In this document: positions 1 through 8,568 of the stretch, piece by piece | Position numbering within the stretch: position 1 is the stretch's first letter | How the letters are laid out: every line of letters starts with the position of its first letter | Source: Bacillus sp. BA3 | GTDB taxonomy: Bacteria; Bacillota; Bacilli; Bacillales; DSM-1321 | Assembly: GCA_002835675.1 (NCBI GenBank) | Contig: PIZR01000003.1 | Location: 545,392-609,391, forward strand | Direction of reading: 5' to 3' | Length of the DNA stretch: 64,000 nt | Translations under genes and position numbers: made by a program | Notes under the pieces: model-generated | What the model was told of the DNA's origin: nothing | What the model saw: only the letters and a program-made list of their open reading frames with translations | Databases searched by the model: none

Positions 1-258
1 TTCTGTTTCACATACCTGGATCGACTCAGCCTGTACTTCGTAGCTGTCAAAAAGACGGGGCCTCGCCAAAAACCGATAAGATTTCCCCTTATTTATCTTT
101 AACTCATATAAGTTTCCTGCTGTATTTTCGTTCAGGACAGCTGGATGGATCATATCTTCATACATATACTCAGAAATCATCTTGGCCAGCAGGTTTTGGT
201 TTACTATCGACCAATTTTTTTCTGAAACTGCCTGTTCCACTTCATTTATGAACTGCAT
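1..258 (-). CDS. rhbF: IucA/IucC-family siderophore synthetase, N-terminal part (RhbF-like)
   Basis: Partial gene: 86 codons are present and the rest lies beyond the left edge. It starts at an ATG (258) behind a strong ribosome site (GGAAGGGAG), 22 bases after rhbE stops. The translation (MQFINEVEQAVSEKNWSIVN...) contains stretches such as AKMISEYMYEDMIHP typical of the N-terminus of IucA/IucC NIS synthetases. In rhizobactin/schizokinen operons the sixth gene makes the second condensation of the citrate backbone with N-hydroxy-N-acetyl-diaminopropane. The function is inferred largely from position in the rhbABCDE order. Confidence 0.8.
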   Translation of the reverse strand, partial: MQFINEVEQAVSEKNWSIVNQNLLAKMISEYMYEDMIHPAVLNENTAGNLYELKINKGKSYRFLARPRLFDSYEVQAESIQVCETE

Positions 259-280
259 ATAAATTCTCCCTTCCCTTCTC

Positions 281-1609
281 TTAGTAAGCCATGACGGGTG
301 TTTTTACACGGAATGACTGAAATGCACCCTTTGGCTCGGATGGATAAACTTCTTTACCTGCCAATTGATTGATGATAATAGAATTTCGGAATGCTCCTAA
401 GCCTAAATCCGGTGCACCCACACCATGTGTATGTATCTCGCCATTTTGAATAAAAAGATGATTCGGTGTAGAGATGGCCATTCCTACCCGATAGTCTTTC
501 GTTATTGCAAGTCGACCCAAGTCATCGCGGACTAAATGGTCCTCCATGGTTTCAAGGAATGCCGGAAGGGTTGATTTATAGCCCGTCCCAAAAACGATCG
601 CCTCTGTATCCACATCAAATTCGCTATCTTCTACCCACTGTCGGCATTTCAATTCCCAGCCATTTTCAGCAGGGGTAACCGCTGCAACTTCGGTCATTGC
701 CCGAAGTTCAATGGACAGTTCCGCATTTCCAATCGATTTTTCATACATCTTGTCAAAAATTGCTGCGATTGTAGTGGCGCTGATGCCTTTATACAATAAA
801 TCCTGTTTTGGCAGGATTTCATCCTTTTTTTCCTGAGGCAGCCGATAAAAGAAATCAAGGTAATCCGGCGTGAAATATTCCAATCCGAGTTTTGAATATT
901 CCATAGGGAAAAATCCCTTGGATCTTGTATACCAGTTTAGCTGGTAGCCATTTTCCTCCTGCTCATTAAGCAGATCCAGAAAGACCTCGGCTGCACTTTG
1001 TCCAGATCCGACAACCGTTACGGATTTTTTCTTTAAGATATTTTCTTTATTCCGTAAATAATCGGCCGAATGCAGGATGCTCTCTCCCATATATGGATGA
1101 AAAGCCGATGGAACAGTCGGGACGCTGCCAATTCCCATGACTACATGACGGCTATAATAGACTTCGATCTTTTGTGATTGTGCATCCCTTACACTGATTT
1201 GATAGCAGGGTTCATCTTGATCCCCTATATATTCAACCGCCTCCACCGCTTTTCCAAAACGGCAGCTATCAAGTTGATGGGCAGCCCAGCGGCAATAATC
1301 GTTATATTCTTTTCGTGGAATCAAGAATTTTTCAAGGAAGTAGAAATGATAAAGCCGATCATGCTGCTGTAAATAATTCAGGTAACTATATGGACTTGTC
1401 ACATCTGCCATGCTAACCAGATCGGCAAAGAACGGTACCTGCAGAGTTGTCCCTTCCAACAGCATCCCTTCATGCCAATTAAATTCCCGCTTTTTCTCAA
1501 AAAAGACGGCATTCACCTCCGGGGTTTTCTCCAAAAGGGCCGCAAGTCCAAGATTAAAGGGACCTATCCCTATCCCTACCAGGTCATAGATAGATTGTTG
1601 CTTCTCCAT
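281..1609 (-). CDS. rhbE: Diaminopropane/lysine-type N-monooxygenase (RhbE/IucD family)
   Basis: Flavin N-hydroxylating monooxygenase of 442 residues that hydroxylates the amine used in hydroxamate siderophores, here probably 1,3-diaminopropane. Visible motifs are the FAD-binding GIGIGPFNLGLAALLE near residue 12, the NADPH-binding VVGSGQSAAEVFLDLL near residue 200, and the late FGTGYKSTLP motif typical of this family. The ATG at 1609 follows GAGGAAGTGGAACT and overlaps the end of the acetyltransferase gene by 26 bases, which indicates translational coupling. Full length for the family and no missing motif. The exact substrate cannot be read from sequence; it is inferred from the neighbouring diaminobutyrate genes. 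Confidence 0.93.
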   Translation of the reverse strand: MEKQQSIYDLVGIGIGPFNLGLAALLEKTPEVNAVFFEKKREFNWHEGMLLEGTTLQVPFFADLVSMADVTSPYSYLNYLQQHDRLYHFYFLEKFLIPRKEYNDYCRWAAHQLDSCRFGKAVEAVEYIGDQDEPCYQISVRDAQSQKIEVYYSRHVVMGIGSVPTVPSAFHPYMGESILHSADYLRNKENILKKKSVTVVGSGQSAAEVFLDLLNEQEENGYQLNWYTRSKGFFPMEYSKLGLEYFTPDYLDFFYRLPQEKKDEILPKQDLLYKGISATTIAAIFDKMYEKSIGNAELSIELRAMTEVAAVTPAENGWELKCRQWVEDSEFDVDTEAIVFGTGYKSTLPAFLETMEDHLVRDDLGRLAITKDYRVGMAISTPNHLFIQNGEIHTHGVGAPDLGLGAFRNSIIINQLAGKEVYPSEPKGAFQSFRVKTPVMAY

Positions 1610-2168
1610 AGTTCCACTTCCTCTCGAAATTCTCCCGTGTACATGACATTAGCAATGCCGTTTTATCTGGGAGCTTAATTTCTTTAATTGGGGTAAACCC
1701 GCATTTTTCAAATAAATGAATCATCTTTGCATTCCTGATATCCGGTTCTGCCATCACTTTGTTTGTTGTTGAAGTCAGTAGTTGGAATTTCACCATTGCA
1801 CGTAAAAACGGCAAAGCCAGTCCTTTTCCAAGGTAATCCGAATCACCAATGAGTAAATGAATGCCTTGATCTCCCTCTTCGGTTTCATAATAATCTTCGA
1901 TGATATCGCCTTTTACCCAATACGATTCCCAATAGCTCATGGGAATGGAGTCCAGACAGCCTAAATAGAGTGTTTGGTGTGTATCAGCCAATGCCTTTTT
2001 TAAATGAACAGTGAATTTTTCTTTTGTGAAATTCAAATTCCAGTAGGGTATCACATGATCTTCATGCATCCATTTATGCAATGTATCCAAATCCCTCTCA
2101 AATTCAACTTTGTCAAATGAAAGCTGCTGATTACAGTCCTTAAGCATTTCTTCATAACTATTTTTCAT
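1584..2168 (-). CDS. rhbD: GNAT acetyltransferase for hydroxamate siderophore (RhbD-like)
   Basis: About 194 residues. Similar to siderophore N-acyltransferases (RhbD/IucB type) that acetylate the N-hydroxylated diamine before condensation with citrate. Family-like features are VIPYWNLNFTKEKFTVHL, the GIHLLIGDSDYLGKGLALPF acetyl-CoA-binding region and the EPDIRNAKMIHLFEKCGF region. I place the start at 2168 (MKNSYEEML), 12 bases after AGGGGG; the reading frame stays open upstream to 2258 but that part overlaps rhbC and has no ribosome site. It overlaps rhbC by 11 bases and rhbE by 26 bases, so the genes are tightly coupled. Confidence 0.88.
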   Translation of the reverse strand: MKNSYEEMLKDCNQQLSFDKVEFERDLDTLHKWMHEDHVIPYWNLNFTKEKFTVHLKKALADTHQTLYLGCLDSIPMSYWESYWVKGDIIEDYYETEEGDQGIHLLIGDSDYLGKGLALPFLRAMVKFQLLTSTTNKVMAEPDIRNAKMIHLFEKCGFTPIKEIKLPDKTALLMSCTRENFERKWNYGEATIYL

Positions 2169-3960
2169 GGACGGCCATAACCCCCTGTGCGAACGGATTA
2201 TCAATCGTTGTATAAACGGATTGTGTCTCAAGTGAACCGACAAGCTCATCCATATCATGAAAACGTGTCAGTAAATTAGCCTTACAAGATAATTCCCGGG
2301 CATGAAGCAATTTTGAAACAACTCGATTCAAACCTTCATCTCCGCTTTCCGTACTGCATGTTTCCAGTTGTTCCTGAACGAGCTGTAACAGTGTTTTTTC
2401 TGATACTAATCCTTCCGTACCAAAATTATTGATCAGGCCTAATAAGTGATTAAAGAAGAAATAGTATTGCAGTCTTTCTTCAGCGACTTCATCAGAACAA
2501 ATCGTGAAGCTTTTTTCACTTAGTTCAGGCAAGATCTTCAGCAGCCTGTCCACTTTGGACTCACAGTAGTAATACCCTTGATTATCACGATAATAAAAAG
2601 TGGCTGGATACCCATCTTGAAGCTGAATGATGGAATTTTGTTGATGGGCCTCCAAAACAATTCCATACTCTTCAAATAGCCAAAGCATCGGTTTCAATGT
2701 CGTTGACAGATAGGTATTGAACCAATCCTTACTCACTTCTTCAGTACTGCGGTTTTCATCAGCTGATAATTTGCGGATGATCGCTCCAAGTCTTGATGGG
2801 GCACCATAGGCATTATCCTGACATAAGCCGGCAATCAGGATTGCTTGTTTATCGTTTTCATAAAAAGGGTTTTCCCGAATATCAACATCGAATCCTGATT
2901 CTTCCTCGGTTGTTTTGATCGTTAGGTAAGCAGGGTCCTTGATGATACGGAAGGAGGGGTGCCGTTCTTTTAGATCGTCGCCCACTTTAGAATCTATTAA
3001 TTTTGCAATTTCGACACCACGATCCAATTCTTTTTGCAGATTTGCACGTAAAGAATTCGTGATTTTAACCGGAACGGAAAATTTGTACATATATTTCGAT
3101 GTGGGACTATATACCGTTCTAAATGAAGAGGTGGCCGTGAATTTTTTTCCAAGCGGTCCGGCATAAACTAGTGTCCCTTGCTCGAGTAGCCTCTTGACCT
3201 CTTCTTTTTCGATAAGCACTTTTGCCTGGAGCGGGTGTGCCGGGATGATGATATATTGGCTTTCCTTTTGGCAATAAGTTCTTCGGAATTCACTGGAAAT
3301 CTCTAGGTCACCGGCTAATTCCTGTTTAATGATCTCACTTGCCGATGTGACTTCACTGGAATCCTGGATGACAATTGAAGGTTCTGCCAGGAAGTAGTGC
3401 AGCTGAAACTCCCCTTTTAATTCGGGTGAATAGATCCATTCATCTTTTTCTGAAATTCCCTGCTTACTTTTCGGTGTCGGGTGGAACAGGTGCCCGAATA
3501 ATAGCGACTGCTCTGCTTCGATGTAGGTGAAATCAGGACTTTGAAGTGCATCAACGTCTTCTTTCCTGGCTTCAACATACCGTTGAATATTTTGGCTGCT
3601 TAGGATGACGCGCAGCATCAACTCATCTTCACTATCCGTCCGGCCCTGCTCATTCAATAATTCTTTAGAAACAATCGAGACCATTGTCACGTAATCTAAT
3701 TCATGCACTTGTTTGGATGCAGTTTGATAGTAAATCGGGAAGTTAAAAATATGACGCCCCGTTTCCGACCAATATTTAAGCGGAACAAGCAATTCAATAT
3801 CTTGGGATATGAGCTTACTGACCATTAATGAATCCGAAATGGATCCCTCCAAATTCGGCCAGTTTTTCGTTTCTTCTAAACTGCAATTTCCGGTTTCCCG
3901 GAAATAACAATTCAGAAAGCTTTGCATCGTCGCCCTTTCAGCTATTTGCTTACCATTCAT
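2158..3960 (-). CDS. rhbC: IucA/IucC-family siderophore synthetase (RhbC-like)
   Basis: NRPS-independent siderophore synthetase of 600 residues that adenylates a citrate carboxylate and condenses it with an amine or hydroxamate. Recognisable family blocks are EAEQSLLFGHLFHPTPKS, the phosphate-binding TATSSFRTVYSPTSKYMYK, the VKITNSLRAN region and YGIVLEAHQQNSI near residue 440, where the invariant EAHQQN lies. The start is set at the second ATG (3960): GGAGG is only one base from the first ATG but seven from this one. The ribosome site is embedded in the end of the decarboxylase gene, whose stop overlaps. With rhbF this gives the pair of synthetases expected for a citrate-hydroxamate product. 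Confidence 0.93.
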   Translation of the reverse strand: MNGKQIAERATMQSFLNCYFRETGNCSLEETKNWPNLEGSISDSLMVSKLISQDIELLVPLKYWSETGRHIFNFPIYYQTASKQVHELDYVTMVSIVSKELLNEQGRTDSEDELMLRVILSSQNIQRYVEARKEDVDALQSPDFTYIEAEQSLLFGHLFHPTPKSKQGISEKDEWIYSPELKGEFQLHYFLAEPSIVIQDSSEVTSASEIIKQELAGDLEISSEFRRTYCQKESQYIIIPAHPLQAKVLIEKEEVKRLLEQGTLVYAGPLGKKFTATSSFRTVYSPTSKYMYKFSVPVKITNSLRANLQKELDRGVEIAKLIDSKVGDDLKERHPSFRIIKDPAYLTIKTTEEESGFDVDIRENPFYENDKQAILIAGLCQDNAYGAPSRLGAIIRKLSADENRSTEEVSKDWFNTYLSTTLKPMLWLFEEYGIVLEAHQQNSIIQLQDGYPATFYYRDNQGYYYCESKVDRLLKILPELSEKSFTICSDEVAEERLQYYFFFNHLLGLINNFGTEGLVSEKTLLQLVQEQLETCSTESGDEGLNRVVSKLLHARELSCKANLLTRFHDMDELVGSLETQSVYTTIDNPFAQGVMAVHEK

Positions 3961-3962
3961 AT

Positions 3963-5471
3963 TCATTCCTCCATCATCTTGAACATTTCACCTAATACTC
4001 GAATTTCGTCTAAAATTTCCTCTATGTGTTCAAGCCTCGTCATTGGATTCAATAGTGTCATTTTTAAATATACCTGGCCTTCAAAACGTGTTTTTGCTAA
4101 AAATGCACGTCCGCTTTTCAGTAATTCTTGCTGAATCTGTTTATTTAATAGATTTACTAACTGATCACTTTCTCCTTCGGGATTATAACGGAATACAACC
4201 GCATTCAATTCAGGTTCTTTATTCAATACTGTGAACCCTTCCTCTTTATCGATCTTCACAGCCACTTCACGTGCAAGTTGACAAGTGTAGTCGATCATTT
4301 CGGCAAAGGCATCCAGTCCAACGACCTTCAATGACATCCAGAGTTTCAGTGCGTCGAACCTTCTCGTCGTTTGAACCGATTTATTGACTAAGTGAACCAT
4401 GCCCTCCGCTTCATCTTCCTGTGGATTCAAGTAATCGGCGTGATGCTGGATATATTGAAATGAGTTGCTGTCAGAGACAAGAAAAGCACCGCAACTGATG
4501 GGTTGATAGAATAATTTGTGAAAATCGACCGTAATCGAGTCCGCCCGTTCAATTCCGCTGATTAACTCTTTGTAATCCTTACTTATAATCATCGCGCCTC
4601 CATATGCGGCATCGACATGCAGCCATATCCCATTCTTCCTTGCAGCTTCGGACAATTCGTGTAACGGATCGATTGAACCAAAATCCGTTGTTCCACAAGT
4701 TGCAACGATGGCAAAGGGAAGTAAACCCTGTTCCTCTAAATGCAGCAGTTGTTGATTTAATTCAGCTACGGACAGACGGTGATTTGAATCCGTTTTAATC
4801 GTGATTACAGCCTGTTCACCCAGCCCCAACTGTGCCGCTGATTTACGAACTGTAAAGTGGGCAGCCTCGGAGCATAAGATCCGCAATTTTTTCGCCTCGA
4901 CCGGCAAGCCATGCTGTTGAACGTCAACACCCCAGAATTTCTTACAATAAGCGTCCCTAGCCAATAGCAGGCCCATATAATTAGATTGGGTTCCACCGCT
5001 TGTGAAAATCCCATCCGCTTGTTCCGGCAACCCTACCTGACTGCAAAGCCAATCTATTAAACGCTCTTCAACGAAGGTTGCCGCCGAGCTTTGGTCCCAT
5101 GAATCCATGGATTGATTCAACGTACCGATAATCATTTCGGCAGCCACCGCAGGTATTAATGTCGGGCAATGCAAATGTCCGATACAAGCAGGGCTATGTA
5201 CATTGATGCTGTCATTAATAACAAACTCTGCCAGCTCATCCGCTACCGCTTCAAGTGTCTTCCCTTTTGGAGAAGCGAGTGTCAGCTCGTTTAATCTTGC
5301 TTCGATTTCATACGGTTTTTTCCCAGAGTATGGTGAATTATTCCCTTTTAAAAAGCTGGTCAGCTTTTTTTCAATGATGTTTAATGACTGGCTGTAGTTA
5401 TTGAAGCCTTCTTCGTTATTCAGGAAAAATCGAGAATAGGCAAAATCCGTTTTATTTATCATTTCGATCAT
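3963..5471 (-). CDS. rhbB: L-2,4-diaminobutyrate decarboxylase (PLP group II)
   Basis: 502-residue PLP-dependent decarboxylase that turns L-2,4-diaminobutyrate into 1,3-diaminopropane. The pyridoxal lysine sits in VDFHKLFYQPISCG; WLHVDAAYGGAMIIS carries the aspartate that contacts the cofactor; TSGGTQSNYMGLLLAR is the phosphate-binding region. The ATG at 5471 follows GAGGGTG, which lies inside the last codons of the aminotransferase gene 8 bases upstream. Length is normal for DABA decarboxylases. Adjacency to the DABA aminotransferase and rhbC makes the siderophore role more likely than amino acid catabolism. Confidence 0.93.
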   Translation of the reverse strand: MIEMINKTDFAYSRFFLNNEEGFNNYSQSLNIIEKKLTSFLKGNNSPYSGKKPYEIEARLNELTLASPKGKTLEAVADELAEFVINDSINVHSPACIGHLHCPTLIPAVAAEMIIGTLNQSMDSWDQSSAATFVEERLIDWLCSQVGLPEQADGIFTSGGTQSNYMGLLLARDAYCKKFWGVDVQQHGLPVEAKKLRILCSEAAHFTVRKSAAQLGLGEQAVITIKTDSNHRLSVAELNQQLLHLEEQGLLPFAIVATCGTTDFGSIDPLHELSEAARKNGIWLHVDAAYGGAMIISKDYKELISGIERADSITVDFHKLFYQPISCGAFLVSDSNSFQYIQHHADYLNPQEDEAEGMVHLVNKSVQTTRRFDALKLWMSLKVVGLDAFAEMIDYTCQLAREVAVKIDKEEGFTVLNKEPELNAVVFRYNPEGESDQLVNLLNKQIQQELLKSGRAFLAKTRFEGQVYLKMTLLNPMTRLEHIEEILDEIRVLGEMFKMMEE

Positions 5472-5478
5472 TGATCAT

Positions 5479-6831
5479 TCACCCTCTTGCAACAGCTGCA
5501 CGAACAGCTTGTTCAAAAATTGCAGTGGCCTCGCGAAGCTGGGATTCCGTAACGATCAATGGAGGCAAGAACCTCACTACACTTCCATGTCTGCCGCCAA
5601 CTTCGAGAATCAACCCTCTTTGAAAACATTCCTGTTGAATGGCACTGGCAAGTTGCGAATCAGCAGGATGGCTCCCATTCGCATTTTGCGGTTCTTCATG
5701 ATTGATCATTTCCACACCGATCATTAATCCCCGGCCCCTGACATCCCCGATCTGCGGAATATCTTTTTGCAAATCTTTTAAAATATCCTTTAAGATTTCT
5801 CCCATTTTAGCGGCATGCTCCACAAGATTCGTCTCTTTCATGTATTTTAAAGTTGCTGTTCCCGCTGCCATCGCCATTTGATTTCCGCGGAATGTACCGA
5901 TATGTGCACCTGGAGACCATAAATCCAGCTCTTTGTTATAAATAACCACCGATAATGGAAGACTTCCGCCTATTGCTTTGGATAGTACAAGAACATCCGG
6001 AACGATACCTGCATGTTCAAACGCAAACATTTTCCCTGTACGGCCGATACCTGATTGAACTTCGTCGATAATTAGCGGAATGCCCTTCTCTTTCGTTATT
6101 CTCCTGATTTCCTTAAGCCATGGAATTGGAGCTGGAATGGAACCTCCCTCGCCTTGTACTGCCTCCAAAATCATTCCTGCAGGCGCCAATAATCCTGATT
6201 CGGGATCGTTCAATAGATTTTCTATATACTGGCTGCTGATTTTATGGCTTTCTTCTCCGCCTATTCCAAAGGGACAGCGATATTGATAGGGATACGGCAG
6301 GAATTGTACATCCGGCATCAACCCTTGTATTTTTTCCTTTGGCTTTGTATTGCCGCTGATTGACATCGTTGCATGCGTTGCCCCGTGGTAGGCTCCTTGG
6401 AAGGATAATATGCTTCTATTGCCTGTCGCTGTTTTAACCAGTTTAAGTGCTGCCTCAATGGCATCTCCGCCAGTAGGACCACAGAATTGAATTTTTGCAT
6501 TTTTCCTGAATTCCTCAGGCAGGCATTCAAAAATTTCATCGACGAACTGCTCTTTGATCGGCGTCGTAAAGTCCAATGTATGTAAAGGACGTTTATCCTT
6601 AAGAACTTTTTCCATTGCTTCAAGCACAGCCGGATGATTGTGTCCGAGCGCTAATGTTCCAGCCCCGGCAAGAAAATCAATATATCGTTTTCCATCCATG
6701 TCCGTTAGGTAAATTCCCTCCGCTTGATCGATCGCCATGGGTAATCTTCTAGGATAAGATCGGGCATTTGATTCCCTTGTATTTTGTTGTTCCAGTAGTT
6801 GATCATTTTTTGTAAGCATATTCGTTACCAT
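5479..6831 (-). CDS. rhbA: Diaminobutyrate-2-oxoglutarate aminotransferase
   Basis: Class III aminotransferase of 450 residues that makes L-2,4-diaminobutyrate from aspartate semialdehyde and glutamate, the first step toward diaminopropane. The Schiff-base lysine is in VLSKAIGGSLPLSVV; IIDEVQSGIGRTGKMFAFEH and the GPTGGDAIEAALKL phosphate loop are clear. The ATG at 6831 is preceded by GGAGG at 6 bases. It is the first gene of the iron-regulated operon, and its promoter and Fur boxes lie immediately upstream. Ectoine-type EctB enzymes are related, but no ectoine genes are nearby. Confidence 0.93.
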   Translation of the reverse strand: MVTNMLTKNDQLLEQQNTRESNARSYPRRLPMAIDQAEGIYLTDMDGKRYIDFLAGAGTLALGHNHPAVLEAMEKVLKDKRPLHTLDFTTPIKEQFVDEIFECLPEEFRKNAKIQFCGPTGGDAIEAALKLVKTATGNRSILSFQGAYHGATHATMSISGNTKPKEKIQGLMPDVQFLPYPYQYRCPFGIGGEESHKISSQYIENLLNDPESGLLAPAGMILEAVQGEGGSIPAPIPWLKEIRRITKEKGIPLIIDEVQSGIGRTGKMFAFEHAGIVPDVLVLSKAIGGSLPLSVVIYNKELDLWSPGAHIGTFRGNQMAMAAGTATLKYMKETNLVEHAAKMGEILKDILKDLQKDIPQIGDVRGRGLMIGVEMINHEEPQNANGSHPADSQLASAIQQECFQRGLILEVGGRHGSVVRFLPPLIVTESQLREATAIFEQAVRAAVARG

Positions 6832-6855
6832 AGTGAACCTCCATGTATTGAATTA

Positions 6856-6916
6856 ATTGAGAATAATTATCATTATCATGGACTTTATTCTACTGATAAT
6901 GATAATTATTCTCAAT
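6856..6916 (-). promoter_or_regulatory. Iron-regulated promoter with two Fur boxes as a perfect inverted repeat
   Basis: Arms 6856-6878 and 6894-6916 are exact reverse complements (23 bases each, 15 bases between). Each arm contains a Fur box: 6895-6913 reads GATAATGATAATTATTCTC, 17 of 19 against the classical consensus. On minus the -35 TTGAGA (6910-6915) and -10 TAGAAT (6887-6892) are 17 bases apart, so Fur on the upstream arm covers the whole core promoter and the second arm lies just downstream of the -10. This predicts tight iron repression of rhbA-F. The Fur assignment rests on consensus match. Confidence 0.9.
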
Positions 6917-7087
6917 GAGTAAATTCACTCATTTTTCTTCTATTAAATTCCAATAAAATTAAGAAAAGGTTAAAACTGGGGCCTATTCTCTATTAATCTA
7001 TTGAATATAAAAATGTTGTTAAGGTTTTATTAAGATTCTGTTTATAAGCTGAATGCATTCAAAAATCAAGGAAAGGGAGGAACAACA

Positions 7088-7771
7088 ATGAATGGTTTAA
7101 AGGGAAGGCGGGAGCTCAAACATGCAATCACCAAGGCGGATTGTCATTTATTAAGAAAAAATCTGCAAAACTTCATGAGGCTTGATCCGCATGGGCTGGA
7201 TGGGAAATATTTAATTCGAAGTGTCTATTTCGATAACTTTGACAATAAAATCCTGCGGCAAAAAACAGAAGGATTCTATCACAGGGATAAGTTCAGGGCT
7301 AGACTTTATGATCATAATACCGATTTCATCAATCTAGAAAAAAAGAGTAAGCGGAATAACCTTACCTATAAACAGAAGTGCAGGCTTTCTGCCGAGGAAT
7401 ACGAACGGATCCGTTCTGGGGATATAGATTGGATGTCCGAAGATTCAAGGGATATACTCAGGGACTTATACGTTCAAATGACCCTTTTCCAAATCAAGCC
7501 GACAACCGTCGTTGACTATGAAAGGGAGGTATTCATCTTTGAGTACGGAAATGTGCGGGTCACCTTTGACAGTAATGTGAAAACGAGCTATCGGGATACG
7601 GACTTCCTGAATCCCGAATTAATCGTGGTTGATGCTTTAGACCCGAATTGTGTCATCCTGGAAATAAAGTTTGACGAATTTCTTCCGGATATCATCAAAC
7701 AATTGTTATCCATCATCGATACTAGAAAAACGGCTTTTTCAAAATACCAACTAAGCAGAAGATACGGCTGA
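7088..7771 (+). CDS. VTC domain protein (polyphosphate polymerase-like)
   Basis: 227-residue protein consisting of one VTC domain, the tunnel-fold catalytic domain first known from yeast Vtc4. Basic and acidic strands typical of the family are visible in order: RRELKHAIT, YLIRSVYFDN, KFRARLYD, NLEKKSKRNNLTYKQK, VDYEREVF, VRVTFDSNVKT, CVILEIKFDEFLPDII and FSKYQLSRRYG. No signal peptide or membrane helix, so it is probably cytosolic or bound to the DUF4956 partner 32 bases downstream. The ATG follows AAAGGGAGGAACAACA. Whether the bacterial protein makes polyphosphate cannot be decided here. First gene of a VTC-DUF4956-CotH cassette. Confidence 0.88.
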   Translation: MNGLKGRRELKHAITKADCHLLRKNLQNFMRLDPHGLDGKYLIRSVYFDNFDNKILRQKTEGFYHRDKFRARLYDHNTDFINLEKKSKRNNLTYKQKCRLSAEEYERIRSGDIDWMSEDSRDILRDLYVQMTLFQIKPTTVVDYEREVFIFEYGNVRVTFDSNVKTSYRDTDFLNPELIVVDALDPNCVILEIKFDEFLPDIIKQLLSIIDTRKTAFSKYQLSRRYG

Positions 7772-7803
7772 TTGAGCAAACATAATATTTGGAGGAATAG
7801 TAA

Positions 7804-8499
7804 ATGGATACGACGACAACTAGCACCACCTTTAATGATATTTTCAAATCAAGCTTTTTGGACAAGACCGAGAGCTTTTCAATCATTGACTCCCTAATTG
7901 GATTACTGTTGGCATTTGCCATCGGGTTGTTCATTTACGTCATTTATAAGAAGACCTTTTCAGGTGTGATGTACTCACACAATTTCAATATATCCCTCAT
8001 CATCATGACAATGGCCACGGCTTTGATCATCATGGGCATATCAACGAATATTGTTATCTCCCTTGGTATGGTCGGTGCACTCTCAATCGTACGATTCAGA
8101 ACGCCTATCAAAGATCCCATGGATTTGGTCTTCCTATTCTGGGCAGCGGCCTCCGGGATTTTATGCGGGGCAGGACTAATTCCGCTGGTTATTATCGGTG
8201 CCATCTTAATAGGTATCGTCATGCTCATATTTGCCAATCGGATCACTGTTGAAAATCCATTTTTATTAATCGTTAAATATTCAGATGCTTCAATTGAAAA
8301 AACGTTGGAAGAAATGATATCCAGCAAGGTGAAAAAGCATTCCGTCAAATCGAAATCCGTCATGGCGGATAATAACCTCGAAGTGACATATGAAATTCGA
8401 TTAAAAGATAATAATGCCGAATTCATTAATCAAGTCAAGGACATGAACAGCGTTCACTCTGCCATCATGTTAAGTTATGATGGCAACTTCACAGCTTAA
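7804..8499 (+). CDS. DUF4956 membrane protein
   Basis: 231 residues with about four hydrophobic segments between residues 25 and 145, followed by a soluble C-terminal domain of about 80 residues. The block ISLGMVGALSIVRFRTPI followed by KDPMDLVFLFWAAASGI is the signature I associate with DUF4956. The ribosome site GGAGG (7791-7795) precedes the ATG at 7804. The function of this family is not known to me. Its position between the VTC protein and the CotH-like protein suggests a membrane component of a three-protein system. Confidence 0.87.
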   Translation: MDTTTTSTTFNDIFKSSFLDKTESFSIIDSLIGLLLAFAIGLFIYVIYKKTFSGVMYSHNFNISLIIMTMATALIIMGISTNIVISLGMVGALSIVRFRTPIKDPMDLVFLFWAAASGILCGAGLIPLVIIGAILIGIVMLIFANRITVENPFLLIVKYSDASIEKTLEEMISSKVKKHSVKSKSVMADNNLEVTYEIRLKDNNAEFINQVKDMNSVHSAIMLSYDGNFTA

Positions 8500-8568
8500 G
8501 ATAGATGGCGGACATAAATATCCATGCCCACCCCTCTATATAAGACTACAGGAGGAAGGAGCCAAGGC

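Noticed and set aside
8524..8568. Upstream in-frame ATG for the CotH-like gene
   Set aside because: No ribosome site before 8524, whereas GGAGGAAGG precedes 8569 and the signal helix begins there.
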